Origin: Nitrosopumilus sp. Nsub
GTDB taxonomy: Archaea > Thermoproteota > Nitrososphaeria > Nitrososphaerales > Nitrosopumilaceae
Reading direction: 5' to 3'
DNA length: 64,000 nt
Assembly: GCF_001541925.1 (NCBI RefSeq)
Contig: NZ_LQMW01000019.1
Coordinates: 104,172-168,171, forward strand
Below the pieces are notes generated by a model. It had not been told where the DNA came from, ran no database searches, and was given only the letters and a program-made list of their open reading frames with translations. Made by a program: the position numbers and the translations under genes. This document shows, one piece after another, positions 1 through 8,568 of the stretch (the first letter of the stretch is position 1; the number at the start of each line of letters is the position of its first letter).

Positions 1-487
1 GAAAGCACATACTGAACTATCACGTGTTAGACAACAAGCAAGATCATTACTTGCTTTAACACAAGAAGCTAGAGCAGAAAAAGAACCAATTTTACTAAAA
101 TCATTAGTAAGAATCGGACTAGTATCAGAAAACGCATCATTAGATGATGTGCTAAATCTTAAACCAACTGATTTACTTGCAAGAAGATTACAAACAATTG
201 TTTCAAAGAAATTAGGATTTAAAACACCATATCAAGCAAGACAAGCTGTTATTCATGGTCACATCATGGTTGGAGATAGAAAAGTCGACATACCATCATA
301 CACAGTCACAGTAGCAGAAGAAGATAGTGTTCATTTTAGTCCTGAATCTAAAATTCCAGAAATGTTAGAAAAAGCAAAGGCTGAAGAACCAAAAGTTGAA
401 GCACCTACTGAAGGTGAAGAAGCAACTCCTGCTGAAGCAACTCCTGCTGAAGCAACTCCTGCTGAAGATAGTCCTAAAGCAGACTAA
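1..487 (+). CDS. rps4: 30S ribosomal protein S4 (uS4), 5'-truncated
   Basis: The 5' end lies outside the window. Frame 2 is open from the first bases and gives a uS4 sequence ([19 protein letters not shown], then LARRLQTIV and the S4 RNA-binding stretch [21 protein letters not shown]). The GTG at 149 is internal, because the reading frame and uS4 similarity continue upstream of it. uS4 binds 16S rRNA and starts small-subunit assembly. The last 35 or so residues are an acidic Ala/Glu/Pro tail built on a 15-nt tandem repeat (416-475), which is not part of the conserved fold. glmS follows after 48 nt on the same strand. Confidence 0.95.
   Translation, partial: KAHTELSRVRQQARSLLALTQEARAEKEPILLKSLVRIGLVSENASLDDVLNLKPTDLLARRLQTIVSKKLGFKTPYQARQAVIHGHIMVGDRKVDIPSYTVTVAEEDSVHFSPESKIPEMLEKAKAEEPKVEAPTEGEEATPAEATPAEATPAEDSPKAD
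416..475 (+). repeat. 15-nt tandem repeat coding an acidic tail of uS4
   Basis: Four consecutive 15-nt units. Units 2 and 3 (431-445, 446-460) are identical (gctgaagcaactcct), unit 1 differs at its start and unit 4 is degenerate. They encode repeated EATPA/AEATP in the C-terminal tail of uS4. The unit length is a multiple of three, so copy-number change would keep the frame. Confidence 0.9.
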
Positions 488-535
488 TCATAGCATCATT
501 ATCAGTAAATACCCCCAATTATCAGATAAAATAAG

Positions 536-2293
536 ATGTGTTCAATTATTGGTTATTCTGGAAATGAAATTGCAGCTCCAATTATTGTGAAAGGACTAAA
601 ACGAATGGAGTATAGAGGATACGATAGTGTAGGAGTAGCAACTGAATCAGACAATGTAATTGAATTAAAAAAAGGAACAGGAAAAGTTAATGAAGTAAAT
701 TCCAAAGTGCAATTAGACAGATTACCAGGAAAAATAGGGATTGGTCATACAAGATGGGCAACTCATGGAAAAGTAACGGATCTAAATGCACATCCACATC
801 CAAGTAATTCTGGAAAAATTGCAATCGTACATAATGGAATAATAGAAAATTTTGAAGAATTAAAAAAACAATTAGAGGAAGAAGGATATAATTTCAAAAG
901 TGAAACAGATAGTGAAATAATTGCAAACTTGTTACAAAAAAATTATGAAGTAACAAAAAATGTAAAAGAAACAATCATGAAAACAGTTTCTGTAATCAAA
1001 GGACATTATGCATTTGTTGCAATGTTTGAAAATGGTCAAATTGCAGCAGCAAGATTTCACGAACCATTAATTGTCGGAATTGGGCAAGAAAATATTTTCT
1101 TATCAAGCGATGTTCTAGGTTTCATTGAATATACAGATAATGCAATTTACATGAAAAGTGGAAATTTTATTATTTTAGAAAATAAAGAATTTGAAATTTT
1201 AGATTTTAATGGTGAAAAAGTAAAACATGAAATTACAAAAGTTTCAAAAGAATTTGGAGATGCATACAAAGGCGATTATGCACATTTTACATTAAAAGAA
1301 ATTTACGAGCAACCAGACGTAATTTTAAAAGCAGGAGAAACTACAACAGAAGGAACTGAAAAAGCTGCAGAACTCATTAGAAATGCTAAAAACATCTACA
1401 TTACAGGCAGTGGAACTAGTTATAATTCAGCATTAATTGCAAAACAAATTTTATCAAAATATGTCAAAATTAAGACAGAGCCAATAATAGCAAGTGAGCT
1501 GCAATTTGCACCAGAAGCAATTGAAGAAGATTCAGTTTTAATTGCAATTTCTCAAAGTGGGGAAAGTGCAGATGTATTGGAAGCAGTAAGAATAACAAAA
1601 AAACTAAATTGTAAAATCATCTCCATAGTTAATTTACTAACATCATCTCTTACACGCAAAGGTGATGTAGTATTAGGAATGAATTGTGGACCAGAAATAG
1701 GAGTAGCTGCAACGAAAAGCTTTACGGCACAATTAATTCTACTATACAAAATTGTACAAAAATTAAACGGTACAATAACAATTAATTTTGAAGAGTTCTC
1801 AAATTCAATTTCAAAAATATTAGAGAATACAAATAAAATTCAAGAGATTGCAAAAGAATTGAAAGAAGTATCAGATATCTACATTTTAGGTAGAGGAATT
1901 AATTATCCAATTGCAATTGAATCAGCATTAAAATTAAAAGAATTGACATATATTCATGCAGAAGGAATTCCAGGAGGGGAATTAAAACATGGTCCACTTG
2001 CATTAATGGATACAGATGTTTTTGTAATCATAATTAATCCAAATGATTCAACCTATTCTGACACATTAACAAGTGCACGAGAAATTAAAGCTCGTGGAGC
2101 AAAAATTATTGGAGTATCAGATATCGAAAGTGATGTTTATGATTTCTGGATAGAAATTCCAAAAATTAATGAAATTTTATATCCGATTTCAGAAATTATT
2201 CCAATTCAACTTTTGGCATATTATTCTGCATTAGAAAAAGATACAGATCCAGATTATCCAAGAAATTTAGCAAAATCTGTTACTGTAAAATAA
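536..2293 (+). CDS. glmS: glutamine--fructose-6-phosphate aminotransferase (isomerizing)
   Basis: Makes glucosamine-6-phosphate from fructose-6-phosphate and glutamine, the entry to UDP-GlcNAc and N-glycan or S-layer sugars. The protein begins MCSIIGY, so Cys2 becomes the N-terminal nucleophile of the Ntn glutaminase domain (about 1-215, with HTRWATHG and the HNGIIEN motif). Two SIS isomerase domains follow, with SGTSYNSA and SQSGESADVLEA in the first and ESALKLKELTYIHAEG in the second, and the protein ends with the family-typical PRNLAKSVTVK. At 585 aa it is full length. It starts 48 nt after rps4. Cytoplasmic. Confidence 0.96.
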   Translation: MCSIIGYSGNEIAAPIIVKGLKRMEYRGYDSVGVATESDNVIELKKGTGKVNEVNSKVQLDRLPGKIGIGHTRWATHGKVTDLNAHPHPSNSGKIAIVHNGIIENFEELKKQLEEEGYNFKSETDSEIIANLLQKNYEVTKNVKETIMKTVSVIKGHYAFVAMFENGQIAAARFHEPLIVGIGQENIFLSSDVLGFIEYTDNAIYMKSGNFIILENKEFEILDFNGEKVKHEITKVSKEFGDAYKGDYAHFTLKEIYEQPDVILKAGETTTEGTEKAAELIRNAKNIYITGSGTSYNSALIAKQILSKYVKIKTEPIIASELQFAPEAIEEDSVLIAISQSGESADVLEAVRITKKLNCKIISIVNLLTSSLTRKGDVVLGMNCGPEIGVAATKSFTAQLILLYKIVQKLNGTITINFEEFSNSISKILENTNKIQEIAKELKEVSDIYILGRGINYPIAIESALKLKELTYIHAEGIPGGELKHGPLALMDTDVFVIIINPNDSTYSDTLTSAREIKARGAKIIGVSDIESDVYDFWIEIPKINEILYPISEIIPIQLLAYYSALEKDTDPDYPRNLAKSVTVK

Positions 2294-2379
2294 TAAAATT
2301 TGGATATCTAGGCACCTGAAATGGTTTCAGAGATATCATGAACTTTTACTTCATTGAGAATTTTTTCCATTATCTGCTG

Positions 2380-2703
2380 TTATCCTCCGGCATTATCTAT
2401 TGTCACCAAAAGCAAATTTCCACGGGATAATGGAATTGTTGCACGTTGAAGTTTTTCATATCCTGCTAGAGCGTATAGACCATGACCAATTTTGTAATAG
2501 TATTTTTCTCTAGAACTCCATGCATTAATTGCATGATGTGTTGTTTCTTGAGTTTCCTCAGGAAACAAGAAAAGTTTGGCGTCAGGTTTTGAACCCTTTG
2601 CAAAAATATCTCCAGACTTGTTTGTTACTGCAGTGAATCGTATGCAATGATCCAAATCAAAGAGTCTGTTTAACAGTATTCCGTATTGTATTGTTTGACT
2701 CAT
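2380..2703 (-). CDS. small conserved protein of a thaumarchaeal family (DUF6659-like), possibly cut short by a stop codon
   Basis: A 107-aa reading frame with phrases I associate with a thaumarchaeal family of unknown function (LFDLDHCIRFTAVTNKSGDI near the N terminus, KLQRATIPL and LLLVTID near the C terminus). The predicted fold, a roadblock/profilin-like alpha-beta domain, is inference from memory of relatives. The frame ends at TAA 2380-2382, but the same frame continues without another stop to 2308 and reads QQIMEKILNEVKVHD, which looks like the missing last helix of the family. The gene may therefore be a recent nonsense mutant, or the base may be wrong. It stands alone between glmS and the cupredoxin, with a T-rich stretch about 20 nt before the ATG. 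Confidence 0.6.
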   Translation of the reverse strand: MSQTIQYGILLNRLFDLDHCIRFTAVTNKSGDIFAKGSKPDAKLFLFPEETQETTHHAINAWSSREKYYYKIGHGLYALAGYEKLQRATIPLSRGNLLLVTIDNAGG

Positions 2704-2815
2704 GGGAGATTATTCTAAAAAAGAAGATAACTAGGATGAAACAGATTCAAAAAGAATGTTTAGTTTTTATCGATAATCTAAAAAATTATTTAAATTTTGT
2801 AATTAATTTTAAAAA

Positions 2816-3217
2816 TCATTCAACAATAATTTGACCAGTCATCCAAGTGTGTAATGTACAGTAGTAATCATATGTTCCTTTTTGAGAAAATTTACGTTCA
2901 TAAAAATCTCCAGACATCAATACTTTTGAATCAAACATTCCATCAGGTTGTGGAGTAAATCCATCAACAGTTCCTGATGTAAAGGTGTGAATTCCAAAAG
3001 AATCTGTATTTGTCATTGTAACAACAGTACCAGATTTTACGGTCAATACACTAGGAGTATAACATCCAGAATCAACACATGCTTGTGAAGAACCAGATTC
3101 ACTTACTGTTTCAATTTTAGGAATTTGATTGTTAACATCTTCACCCACTATAGATACTGCAATCAATACAACAGCAAGGGCTGCAATTAATCCAAGAATA
3201 CTGGATTTAGTAACCAT
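2816..3217 (-). CDS. membrane-anchored cupredoxin (plastocyanin-like blue copper protein)
   Basis: 133 aa. An N-terminal hydrophobic segment (about residues 7-25, LGLIAALAVVLIAVSIVG) acts as signal or membrane anchor, then a short linker and a cupredoxin domain. The type I copper ligands are visible: His in GIHTFTSG, then Cys, His and Met in YYCTLHTWMTG near the C terminus. Two extra cysteines (ACVDSGCY) might form a disulfide. Ammonia-oxidizing archaea carry many such proteins and are thought to use them instead of cytochrome c; the partner of this copy is unknown. The domain faces outside the membrane. A TATA-like gataaa (3243-3248) sits 28 nt before the ATG, suggesting a leaderless single-gene transcript. 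Confidence 0.92.
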   Translation of the reverse strand: MVTKSSILGLIAALAVVLIAVSIVGEDVNNQIPKIETVSESGSSQACVDSGCYTPSVLTVKSGTVVTMTNTDSFGIHTFTSGTVDGFTPQPDGMFDSKVLMSGDFYERKFSQKGTYDYYCTLHTWMTGQIIVE

Positions 3218-3242
3218 ATCAAAACTTGTAAAATTTCATTAA

Positions 3243-3248
3243 GATAAA
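3243..3248 (-). promoter_or_regulatory. TATA-like box of the cupredoxin gene
   Basis: On the minus strand this reads TTTATC and is centred about 28 nt upstream of the ATG at 3217, the spacing expected for archaeal leaderless transcripts. No other candidate is closer. Confidence 0.45.
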
Positions 3249-3282
3249 CATTTTCGTGCCTAATTTTCTACTTTTTTAGATT

Positions 3283-4353
3283 TTAAGAATCAGATAATGA
3301 AGATAATCTATCATATTCTTTTTCTGCAAGATTCAAGAATTTTGCGGAATCATTACCAGTTTTGAGCATTGATGAAATAATACTACCACCAGCACCAGCA
3401 CCTTCTTTTCCAAATCCTTCTGAAAACGCCTTTAATCCAGAATGTTTTGAATTACTTAATCCAGGATTTACAGAAATTGCAGGAATATCTGCAATCTGTT
3501 TTACAAGATTTGTAAAATTTGCATTTTCATCATTTGTGATATATGACGTAGTTCCAATTGCAGTATTTTCTTCATTAAATCCAATTTTAGATGCAAATGC
3601 CAAAACTGCAGTCATCTGGGTACCACCTGCCAACATAACTTTAGAAACAGCAGAAGCAGAACTTAACATTCCAGCAACAAAAGCAATCATAGGATCACCA
3701 ACTTTTGCAAGTATGGTATATGGATGATCAGAATCAATTCGTTTTATTGCAGAATCTACAATTTCATTTTTTAATTTAATTGGATTAGTAGGAATACTGG
3801 AACTTGTTTTTGCATCAAAATCAAAAGCTCGTAATACAGCTAAAGCAGTGGTTGTTCCACCAGGAATTGATTCGCCAATAACTAAGCAATCAGTTAATGA
3901 AGCCATATTTCTTCCAACAATTCTACCAAATTCAACTGCACTAGAAACTTCTGAATCAGTCATTGCAGGTTCAACAGAAATATTTTTTCCAAAAGATAAA
4001 CCAGTTTCAATGAAAGGTAATTGAGGAGCAATCTTACTTCCAGCATTAATTGTCAAATGAGGAATGCTGGCAGATTCTAAAGCTGTTTTAGTTAATAGAG
4101 CAGGAGTGGGTTTTCCATCAGGGGTCATTGGAATATTATCAATAGTCTTACAATATCCATAGTGGAGATATTCTGCATCAGCAGGAGGAGTATATTTCAT
4201 AGAATCACTATCAGCACCTGCAATAGTAATTCCAGGGATCTCACATGTTTGAGTATATGATATGACAAAGGAGAGTAAAAATCGGCCAGATTTTACAGAA
4301 TCAAGGAAATTTTGTGCCTGATCAACATTACCAAATAACTCAAAATCTTTCAA
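3283..4353 (-). CDS. cobT: archaeal CobT-type nicotinate-nucleotide phosphoribosyltransferase family protein
   Basis: 356 aa, matching the archaeal CobT family (TIGR00303/UPF0284 type). Recognisable parts are FLLSFVISYTQTCEIPGITIAGAD near the N terminus (quoted in part), the Gly-rich IGESIPGGTTTALAVLRA in the middle, and VMLAGGTQMTAVLA in the C-terminal half. The family activates the lower-ligand base of cobamides by transferring ribose phosphate from nicotinate mononucleotide; ammonia-oxidizing archaea make cobalamin de novo. It lies just upstream, in map order, of a metallo-hydrolase and nnrE on the same strand with only 7 nt between, so the three are likely cotranscribed, nnrE first. The exact base substrate cannot be told from the sequence. 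Confidence 0.88.
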   Translation of the reverse strand: MKDFELFGNVDQAQNFLDSVKSGRFLLSFVISYTQTCEIPGITIAGADSDSMKYTPPADAEYLHYGYCKTIDNIPMTPDGKPTPALLTKTALESASIPHLTINAGSKIAPQLPFIETGLSFGKNISVEPAMTDSEVSSAVEFGRIVGRNMASLTDCLVIGESIPGGTTTALAVLRAFDFDAKTSSSIPTNPIKLKNEIVDSAIKRIDSDHPYTILAKVGDPMIAFVAGMLSSASAVSKVMLAGGTQMTAVLAFASKIGFNEENTAIGTTSYITNDENANFTNLVKQIADIPAISVNPGLSNSKHSGLKAFSEGFGKEGAGAGGSIISSMLKTGNDSAKFLNLAEKEYDRLSSLSDS

Positions 4354-4360
4354 AATATCA

Positions 4361-4969
4361 CTAACCCATCATATCTAAGAACTGTTGTTCTGTTCGTTTT
4401 TGCATTATCATGTTAGTCATTTTTTCTTTTCCGATAGTAGATGTTTCAGTAGGACCATAATTATGACCAGGATACAATACTAAATCATCATCCAAAGAAT
4501 AAAGTACATCAAAAAGACTGTGATAAAGTTTAGATGCACTACCTCCAGGTAAATCAATTCTACCACAATTTCCAACAAATAACGTATCACCAGAAAAAAT
4601 TTTTCCATCACCAACTAGACAAATACTATCATTAGAATGTCCAGGAGTATGAAGAACCATTAGTTTTGAATTACCAAATTCAATGAAATCTCCATCTTTT
4701 ACAGTAATATCATTTTTCAATGTTGATGATTCATGTTGAACGATAGGAGCTTTTGTTGATGTAACCATTTCTTCATTGCCTCTTGTATGATCATCGTGAT
4801 AGTGTGTATTAACAATGTATTTGATTTTTAAATTATTTTCTTTAATTATTAATTCCAATTCCATCAAATTCCAAGAAGGATCAACAATTAAGGATTCGCT
4901 AGTATCCTCATCAACAATAATGTAAGAAAAATTTTGCATTGGTCCAACAGGTATTTGATGTACTATCAT
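4361..4969 (-). CDS. metallo-beta-lactamase-fold hydrolase (glyoxalase II / persulfide-dioxygenase type)
   Basis: 202 aa. The metal-binding motif HYHDDH is at residues 56-61, followed by TPGHS, the GDTLFVGNCGR segment with the bridging Asp, and a last metal His in YPGHNYG. This arrangement is that of small glyoxalase-II-like proteins, which hydrolyse thioesters or oxidise glutathione persulfide. Archaea of this kind lack glutathione, so the natural substrate is open. The start overlaps the stop of nnrE by 4 nt, which indicates translational coupling. Cytoplasmic. Confidence 0.9.
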   Translation of the reverse strand: MIVHQIPVGPMQNFSYIIVDEDTSESLIVDPSWNLMELELIIKENNLKIKYIVNTHYHDDHTRGNEEMVTSTKAPIVQHESSTLKNDITVKDGDFIEFGNSKLMVLHTPGHSNDSICLVGDGKIFSGDTLFVGNCGRIDLPGGSASKLYHSLFDVLYSLDDDLVLYPGHNYGPTETSTIGKEKMTNMIMQKRTEQQFLDMMG

Positions 4970-5613
4970 ACAATTCCCTCTTCAGCTTCAACAGGAATAC
5001 CAATTTTTTCTGCATATAGTTCACCAGTCAAATCTTTTCTTTTTGGAATTCCTTCCTTCATTTTATGAAATGTTACTGTCATGTCACATTTTGTGAAAAT
5101 GTTTGCAGTGTTTCCGGTTTGAGGATCTAGTCCAGATGGAACATCTACAGCAAATTTGTAGCAATCAGTGTCATTGATGAAATTAATTGCTGATGCATAT
5201 GGTTCTCTAATTTCACCTGAAATTCCAGTACCTAAAATTCCATCAATAACGATATCTGGTTTGAAATCAAAATTCAAAGAGTTTCCAGACATCAAAGTAA
5301 CAGAAGGCATTTTTTGTAAAATTGACCAATTCCAATTACTTTCTTCAGTTTTAATTTTTTCAGGTTCGCCAAGAAGCATTACGGTGACATTTGAACCATA
5401 ACCAGCTAAATGCCTAGCCATAACTAAACCATCACCACCATTATTTCCCAAGCCTACAAAAATTAAGATATTTTTTGAGGCTACGTCATCGAATTTTGTA
5501 AGTAAACGTCTAACTGCTGCTGCTCCAGCATTTTCCATCATGAACTTTTTTAAAAAACCCATATCATGACCTTTATTTTCAATTTGATACATTTGATCTA
5601 CTGTTATTTCCAT
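4966..5613 (-). CDS. nnrE: NAD(P)H-hydrate epimerase (YjeF N-terminal domain)
   Basis: 215 aa covering only the epimerase domain of the YjeF family: GLGNNGGDGLVMARHL (nucleotide binding) and DGILGTGISGEIREP are the diagnostic segments. It repairs the R form of damaged hydrated NAD(P)H for the partner dehydratase. The dehydratase (NnrD/YjeF C-terminal) domain is fused in many bacteria and archaea but is absent here. Likely first gene of the nnrE-MBL-cobT set on the minus strand. It is divergent from the translin gene, with starts 72 nt apart. Confidence 0.9.
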   Translation of the reverse strand: MEITVDQMYQIENKGHDMGFLKKFMMENAGAAAVRRLLTKFDDVASKNILIFVGLGNNGGDGLVMARHLAGYGSNVTVMLLGEPEKIKTEESNWNWSILQKMPSVTLMSGNSLNFDFKPDIVIDGILGTGISGEIREPYASAINFINDTDCYKFAVDVPSGLDPQTGNTANIFTKCDMTVTFHKMKEGIPKRKDLTGELYAEKIGIPVEAEEGIV

Positions 5614-5657
5614 ACCTTACTTCAAAATTATTACCAAAATAAGAGTTTAGCAAACGG

Positions 5658-5665
5658 CTTTATCC
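5658..5665 (+). promoter_or_regulatory. TATA-like box of the translin gene
   Basis: The sequence ctttatcc is centred 25 nt before the ATG at 5686, matching a leaderless archaeal promoter and deciding the start codon in favour of 5686 over upstream in-frame alternatives. Confidence 0.5.
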
Positions 5666-5685
5666 TAGTTTTAAAATATTGTTAC

Positions 5686-6300
5686 ATGACATTAAAAAAC
5701 GTTAAACCATCATTAAATAAAATTACAAAGTCTTTAGCTGTTACACAAGATTCAAGAGAATTTTTATTAAAAAACACCAGAGAAATAATTAGTCTATGCA
5801 GTAAATCAATTATTGCTGTTCACAAAGGAGAATTAGTAACAGCAAAAAATAATTTGAAGCAAGCTGAAAAATTATTAAAAAAATATAAGAAAAAAGCAAC
5901 GGGTCAATTAAGGAGATATCTTATTACTCCAGAACAAGAATATGTTGAAGCAGCATGTTTAATTGCAGTGGTTAAAAAAAAAGATATTCCTTCAGATAAA
6001 AAATTAGCAGTGATGCCAGAATCATATGTTTTAGGATTACTGGATTGTGTTGGCGAATTAAAAAGAAGGGTTTTTGATGAAATGAGAAAAGGAAACATAG
6101 ATGAAGCTATAAGATTTTTTGAAATAATGGAAAATCTATATCTTCAACTTTATACATTCTCGTTATACGATAAAGTGATTAAAGAAGCTAGGAGAAAAAT
6201 TGACGTAAATAGAATTTTAGTTGATGATGTTAGATCGGCAATTACAGAAGAAAAAAGACGAATTGAATTAATTAAAGCATTAGAAAAGTTAGAAAAATAA
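5686..6300 (+). CDS. translin family protein
   Basis: 204 aa, all-helical and Lys-rich, with the translin fold signatures EQEYVEAACLIA in the middle and LLDCVGELKRRVFDEMRKG followed by FEIMENLYLQLYTFSLYD. Eukaryotic translin with TRAX forms a hollow octamer that binds single-stranded nucleic acid and cleaves RNA; archaeal homologues form similar shells. The frame is open upstream to 5566, but the ATG at 5686 is chosen because a TATA-like box lies 25 nt before it and the family starts about there. It is followed by the convergent tRNA-Leu gene. Function in this organism, probably RNA binding or processing, is inference from the family. Confidence 0.85.
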   Translation: MTLKNVKPSLNKITKSLAVTQDSREFLLKNTREIISLCSKSIIAVHKGELVTAKNNLKQAEKLLKKYKKKATGQLRRYLITPEQEYVEAACLIAVVKKKDIPSDKKLAVMPESYVLGLLDCVGELKRRVFDEMRKGNIDEAIRFFEIMENLYLQLYTFSLYDKVIKEARRKIDVNRILVDDVRSAITEEKRRIELIKALEKLEK

Positions 6301-6307
6301 ATTTTAG

Positions 6308-6392
6308 TGCGGGCGATGGGATTTGAACCCACGAACTCCTGAGAGACTAGCCCCTCAAGCTAGCGCCTTTGGCCAGGCTGGGCGACGCCCGC
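6308..6392 (-). tRNA. tRNA-Leu(GAG)
   Basis: Class II tRNA of 85 nt. Acceptor GCGGGCG pairs fully with CGCCCGC, discriminator A. The anticodon stem is CTAGC/GCTAG with loop TTGAGGG, so the anticodon is GAG. The long variable arm fits leucine. T-arm GTGGG-TTCAAAT-CCCAT is regular. No CCA is encoded (next bases CT). Confidence 0.93.
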
Positions 6393-6412
6393 AACGAAAT
6401 AATCTTGTATGG

Positions 6413-6420
6413 TTTTTATA
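6413..6420 (+). promoter_or_regulatory. TATA-like box of the rpoN operon
   Basis: The sequence tttttata is centred 26-27 nt before the GTG at 6443, supporting a leaderless start there and rejecting the TTG at 6425. Confidence 0.55.
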
Positions 6421-6442
6421 ATCCTTGACGACTTTTTTCATC

Positions 6443-6679
6443 GTGTTAATTCCTGTTAGATGTTTTACCTGTGGAAACTTAATTGCAGATAAATTCGATG
6501 ATTATCAAACTAAATTAAAAGCAGGAGAAGATCCTGAAAAAGTTCTAAATGATTTGCAAATCAACAGATACTGTTGTAGAAGAATGCTTTTGACTACTGT
6601 AGAGACAATTCAACAAGTAATTCCATTCTATGAATCAATTCAGAAAAGAAAACAAGAAGTTCAATCTGAATTAGATTAA
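6443..6679 (+). CDS. rpoN: DNA-directed RNA polymerase subunit N (Rpo10)
   Basis: 78 aa from a GTG start: MLIPVRCFTCGNLIADKF is the classic Rpo10/RPB10 N terminus with zinc ligands CFTCG and the later pair in RYCCRR. It is a small assembly subunit of archaeal RNA polymerase, bridging the Rpo3-Rpo11 platform. An upstream TTG (6425) would add six residues not found in the family, and the TATA spacing supports 6443. First gene of a long plus-strand run; enolase begins 1 nt after its stop. Confidence 0.96.
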   Translation: MLIPVRCFTCGNLIADKFDDYQTKLKAGEDPEKVLNDLQINRYCCRRMLLTTVETIQQVIPFYESIQKRKQEVQSELD

Positions 6680-6680
6680 T

Positions 6681-7919
6681 TTGTCTAAAATTACTTCTAT
6701 TGAAGGACGCATTTTATTCAATAGTAGAGGCAGTAAAACAATTGAAGTTGATGTAAAATCAGACAATAAATTCCTTGGAAGAGTTTGTGCACCATCAGGT
6801 GCAAGTGTAGGAAAATATGAAGCAACAAGCTTTCCTAGTGGAGGTCCCCAAGAAAGTCTAAAAATCCTAAAAGAAAATTCACAAAAGTTTATCGGATTAG
6901 ATTCATCAGATTTGAAAACAATTCATGACACATTAAGAAGTTTAGACAATACTAACAATTATTCAATCATTGGTGGTGCACTTGCTTTTGCTGTAACAAT
7001 TGCTTCAATGGAATCAGCATCACAATCATTAGAACAACCATTATTCAAAACATTATCTCCAAATTCAGAAGCTAAATGTCCATTCCCATTAGGAAATATT
7101 TTAGGAGGAGGAGCACATGCAGGGCCTGGAACTCCAGACATACAAGAAATTTTAATTTGTGCAACAGGTTCAAAAACTATTGAAGATGCAATTGAAACAA
7201 ATCTAGCAGTACATAAAGAACTAAGAAAAGTTTTGGAAAAGGAAGATCCTAATTTTACTAACGGAAGAGGAGACGAAGGAGGATGGGCACCAAAATTAGA
7301 AAATCAAAAAGCATTAGAAGTTTCAGCAAAAGCTTGTGAGAATTTAGGTTTCACTTTAGGTAAAGAAGTATCATTGGGAGTAGATTTTGCATCATCAACA
7401 CAATGGAATGAAGAAAAAGAAAAATATCTGTATGACAGAGCTGGATTTGAAAACACGACAGGTGAACAAATTGATTTTGCAGCTGACATTATTGATAAAT
7501 TCAAATTAATTTATGCTGAAGATGCAGTTCATGAAGAGGCATTTGAAGACATGGCAGAATTGACTGCAAAATTCCCAAATACATTAGTTACAGGGGATGA
7601 TTTGACGGTAACCAGTAAAGACATCCTAACAAAGGCAATTGGCATTAAAGCATGTAATGCAGCAATCTTGAAAGTAAACCAAGCAGGCAGTCTCCATGAT
7701 GCATTAGAATTTGCAAGTGTTGCAAATCAAAACAATATCAGATTAATCACATCACATAGATCTGGAGAATCTACAGACTCACAAATTTCACATATAGGAA
7801 TTGCAACAAAATCAAAAATGCTCAAAGTAGGTGTGGTAGGAGGTGAAAGAGTAGCTAAATTGAACGAATTATTACGTTTATCAGGGCATGATTTTATATG
7901 TGGCATGGAGGAGATTTAA
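6681..7919 (+). CDS. eno: enolase
   Basis: 412 aa from a TTG start, interconverting 2-phosphoglycerate and phosphoenolpyruvate; in an autotroph it works mainly in gluconeogenesis. Features are RILFNSRGSKTIEVDV at the N terminus, the substrate loop GASVGKYEA, GGGAHAGPGTPDIQE with the active-site His, VTGDDLTVTS (metal Asp), ILKVNQAGSLHDALE (catalytic Lys), and SHRSGESTD. The usual EDP motif of the metal site reads AEDAVHEEAF here, a modest divergence. It is tightly packed between rpoN (1 nt gap) and rps2 (7 nt gap), a common archaeal gene order. Confidence 0.95.
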   Translation: MSKITSIEGRILFNSRGSKTIEVDVKSDNKFLGRVCAPSGASVGKYEATSFPSGGPQESLKILKENSQKFIGLDSSDLKTIHDTLRSLDNTNNYSIIGGALAFAVTIASMESASQSLEQPLFKTLSPNSEAKCPFPLGNILGGGAHAGPGTPDIQEILICATGSKTIEDAIETNLAVHKELRKVLEKEDPNFTNGRGDEGGWAPKLENQKALEVSAKACENLGFTLGKEVSLGVDFASSTQWNEEKEKYLYDRAGFENTTGEQIDFAADIIDKFKLIYAEDAVHEEAFEDMAELTAKFPNTLVTGDDLTVTSKDILTKAIGIKACNAAILKVNQAGSLHDALEFASVANQNNIRLITSHRSGESTDSQISHIGIATKSKMLKVGVVGGERVAKLNELLRLSGHDFICGMEEI

Positions 7920-7926
7920 AATCGGC

Positions 7927-8550
7927 ATGAGTGAACAAACAGAAGTAATAGACATTAAGAAAAAAGTCATTTCAACTGGGATCAGAGTTGGAACACAAGT
8001 TAAGACCAAATTCATGAAACCTTTCATTACAAAAGCTAGTCCAGAAGGACTCTATATGCTAGATATTGATATGACTCTAGCAAAAATAGAAACATCAGCT
8101 AAATTCATCAATAGATTAGGGGCAGAAAATATCATTGTTTGTTCTAGTAGACGATACGCAGAAGTTCCTATTGAAAAATTCTGTGAGATGACAGGAGCCA
8201 AACACCATCTTGGAAGATTTATGCCAGGAACATTGACAAATCCATCATTACCATATTACATTGAACCAAAGTTAGTTGTTATTTCAGATCCTGAAGTAGA
8301 CGAACAAGCATTAATTGAAGCAACTAATGCAGGAATTCCAGTAGTTGGAATTGCAAACACTGACAACATTACATCAAAATTAGATATTATCATTCCAGCA
8401 AATAATAGAGGAAGAAAATCACTAGCTACAATTTACTGGTTACTAGTTAGACAGATTCTCATTGAGAAAGGTGAGTTGAAAGAAAATGAATCAATGAAAT
8501 ATGAAATTGATGATTTTGAAGCAAAGATTACCGAAGAGGAAATCGAATAG
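7927..8550 (+). CDS. rps2: 30S ribosomal protein S2 (uS2)
   Basis: 207 aa from ATG 7927, chosen over the upstream in-frame ATG at 7888, which lies inside eno. Archaeal uS2 signatures include GTQVKTKFMKPFITKASPEG (shown in part), ICSSRRYAEVPIEKF-like text, GRFMPGTLTNPS, PKLVVISDPEVDEQAL and VGIANTDN. It binds the small ribosomal subunit at the head-body junction. It has a short acidic C-terminal tail. Part of the rpoN-eno-rps2-mvk run. Confidence 0.96.
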   Translation: MSEQTEVIDIKKKVISTGIRVGTQVKTKFMKPFITKASPEGLYMLDIDMTLAKIETSAKFINRLGAENIIVCSSRRYAEVPIEKFCEMTGAKHHLGRFMPGTLTNPSLPYYIEPKLVVISDPEVDEQALIEATNAGIPVVGIANTDNITSKLDIIIPANNRGRKSLATIYWLLVRQILIEKGELKENESMKYEIDDFEAKITEEEIE

Positions 8551-8568
8551 AAAATTTCAAGTGTTTAA

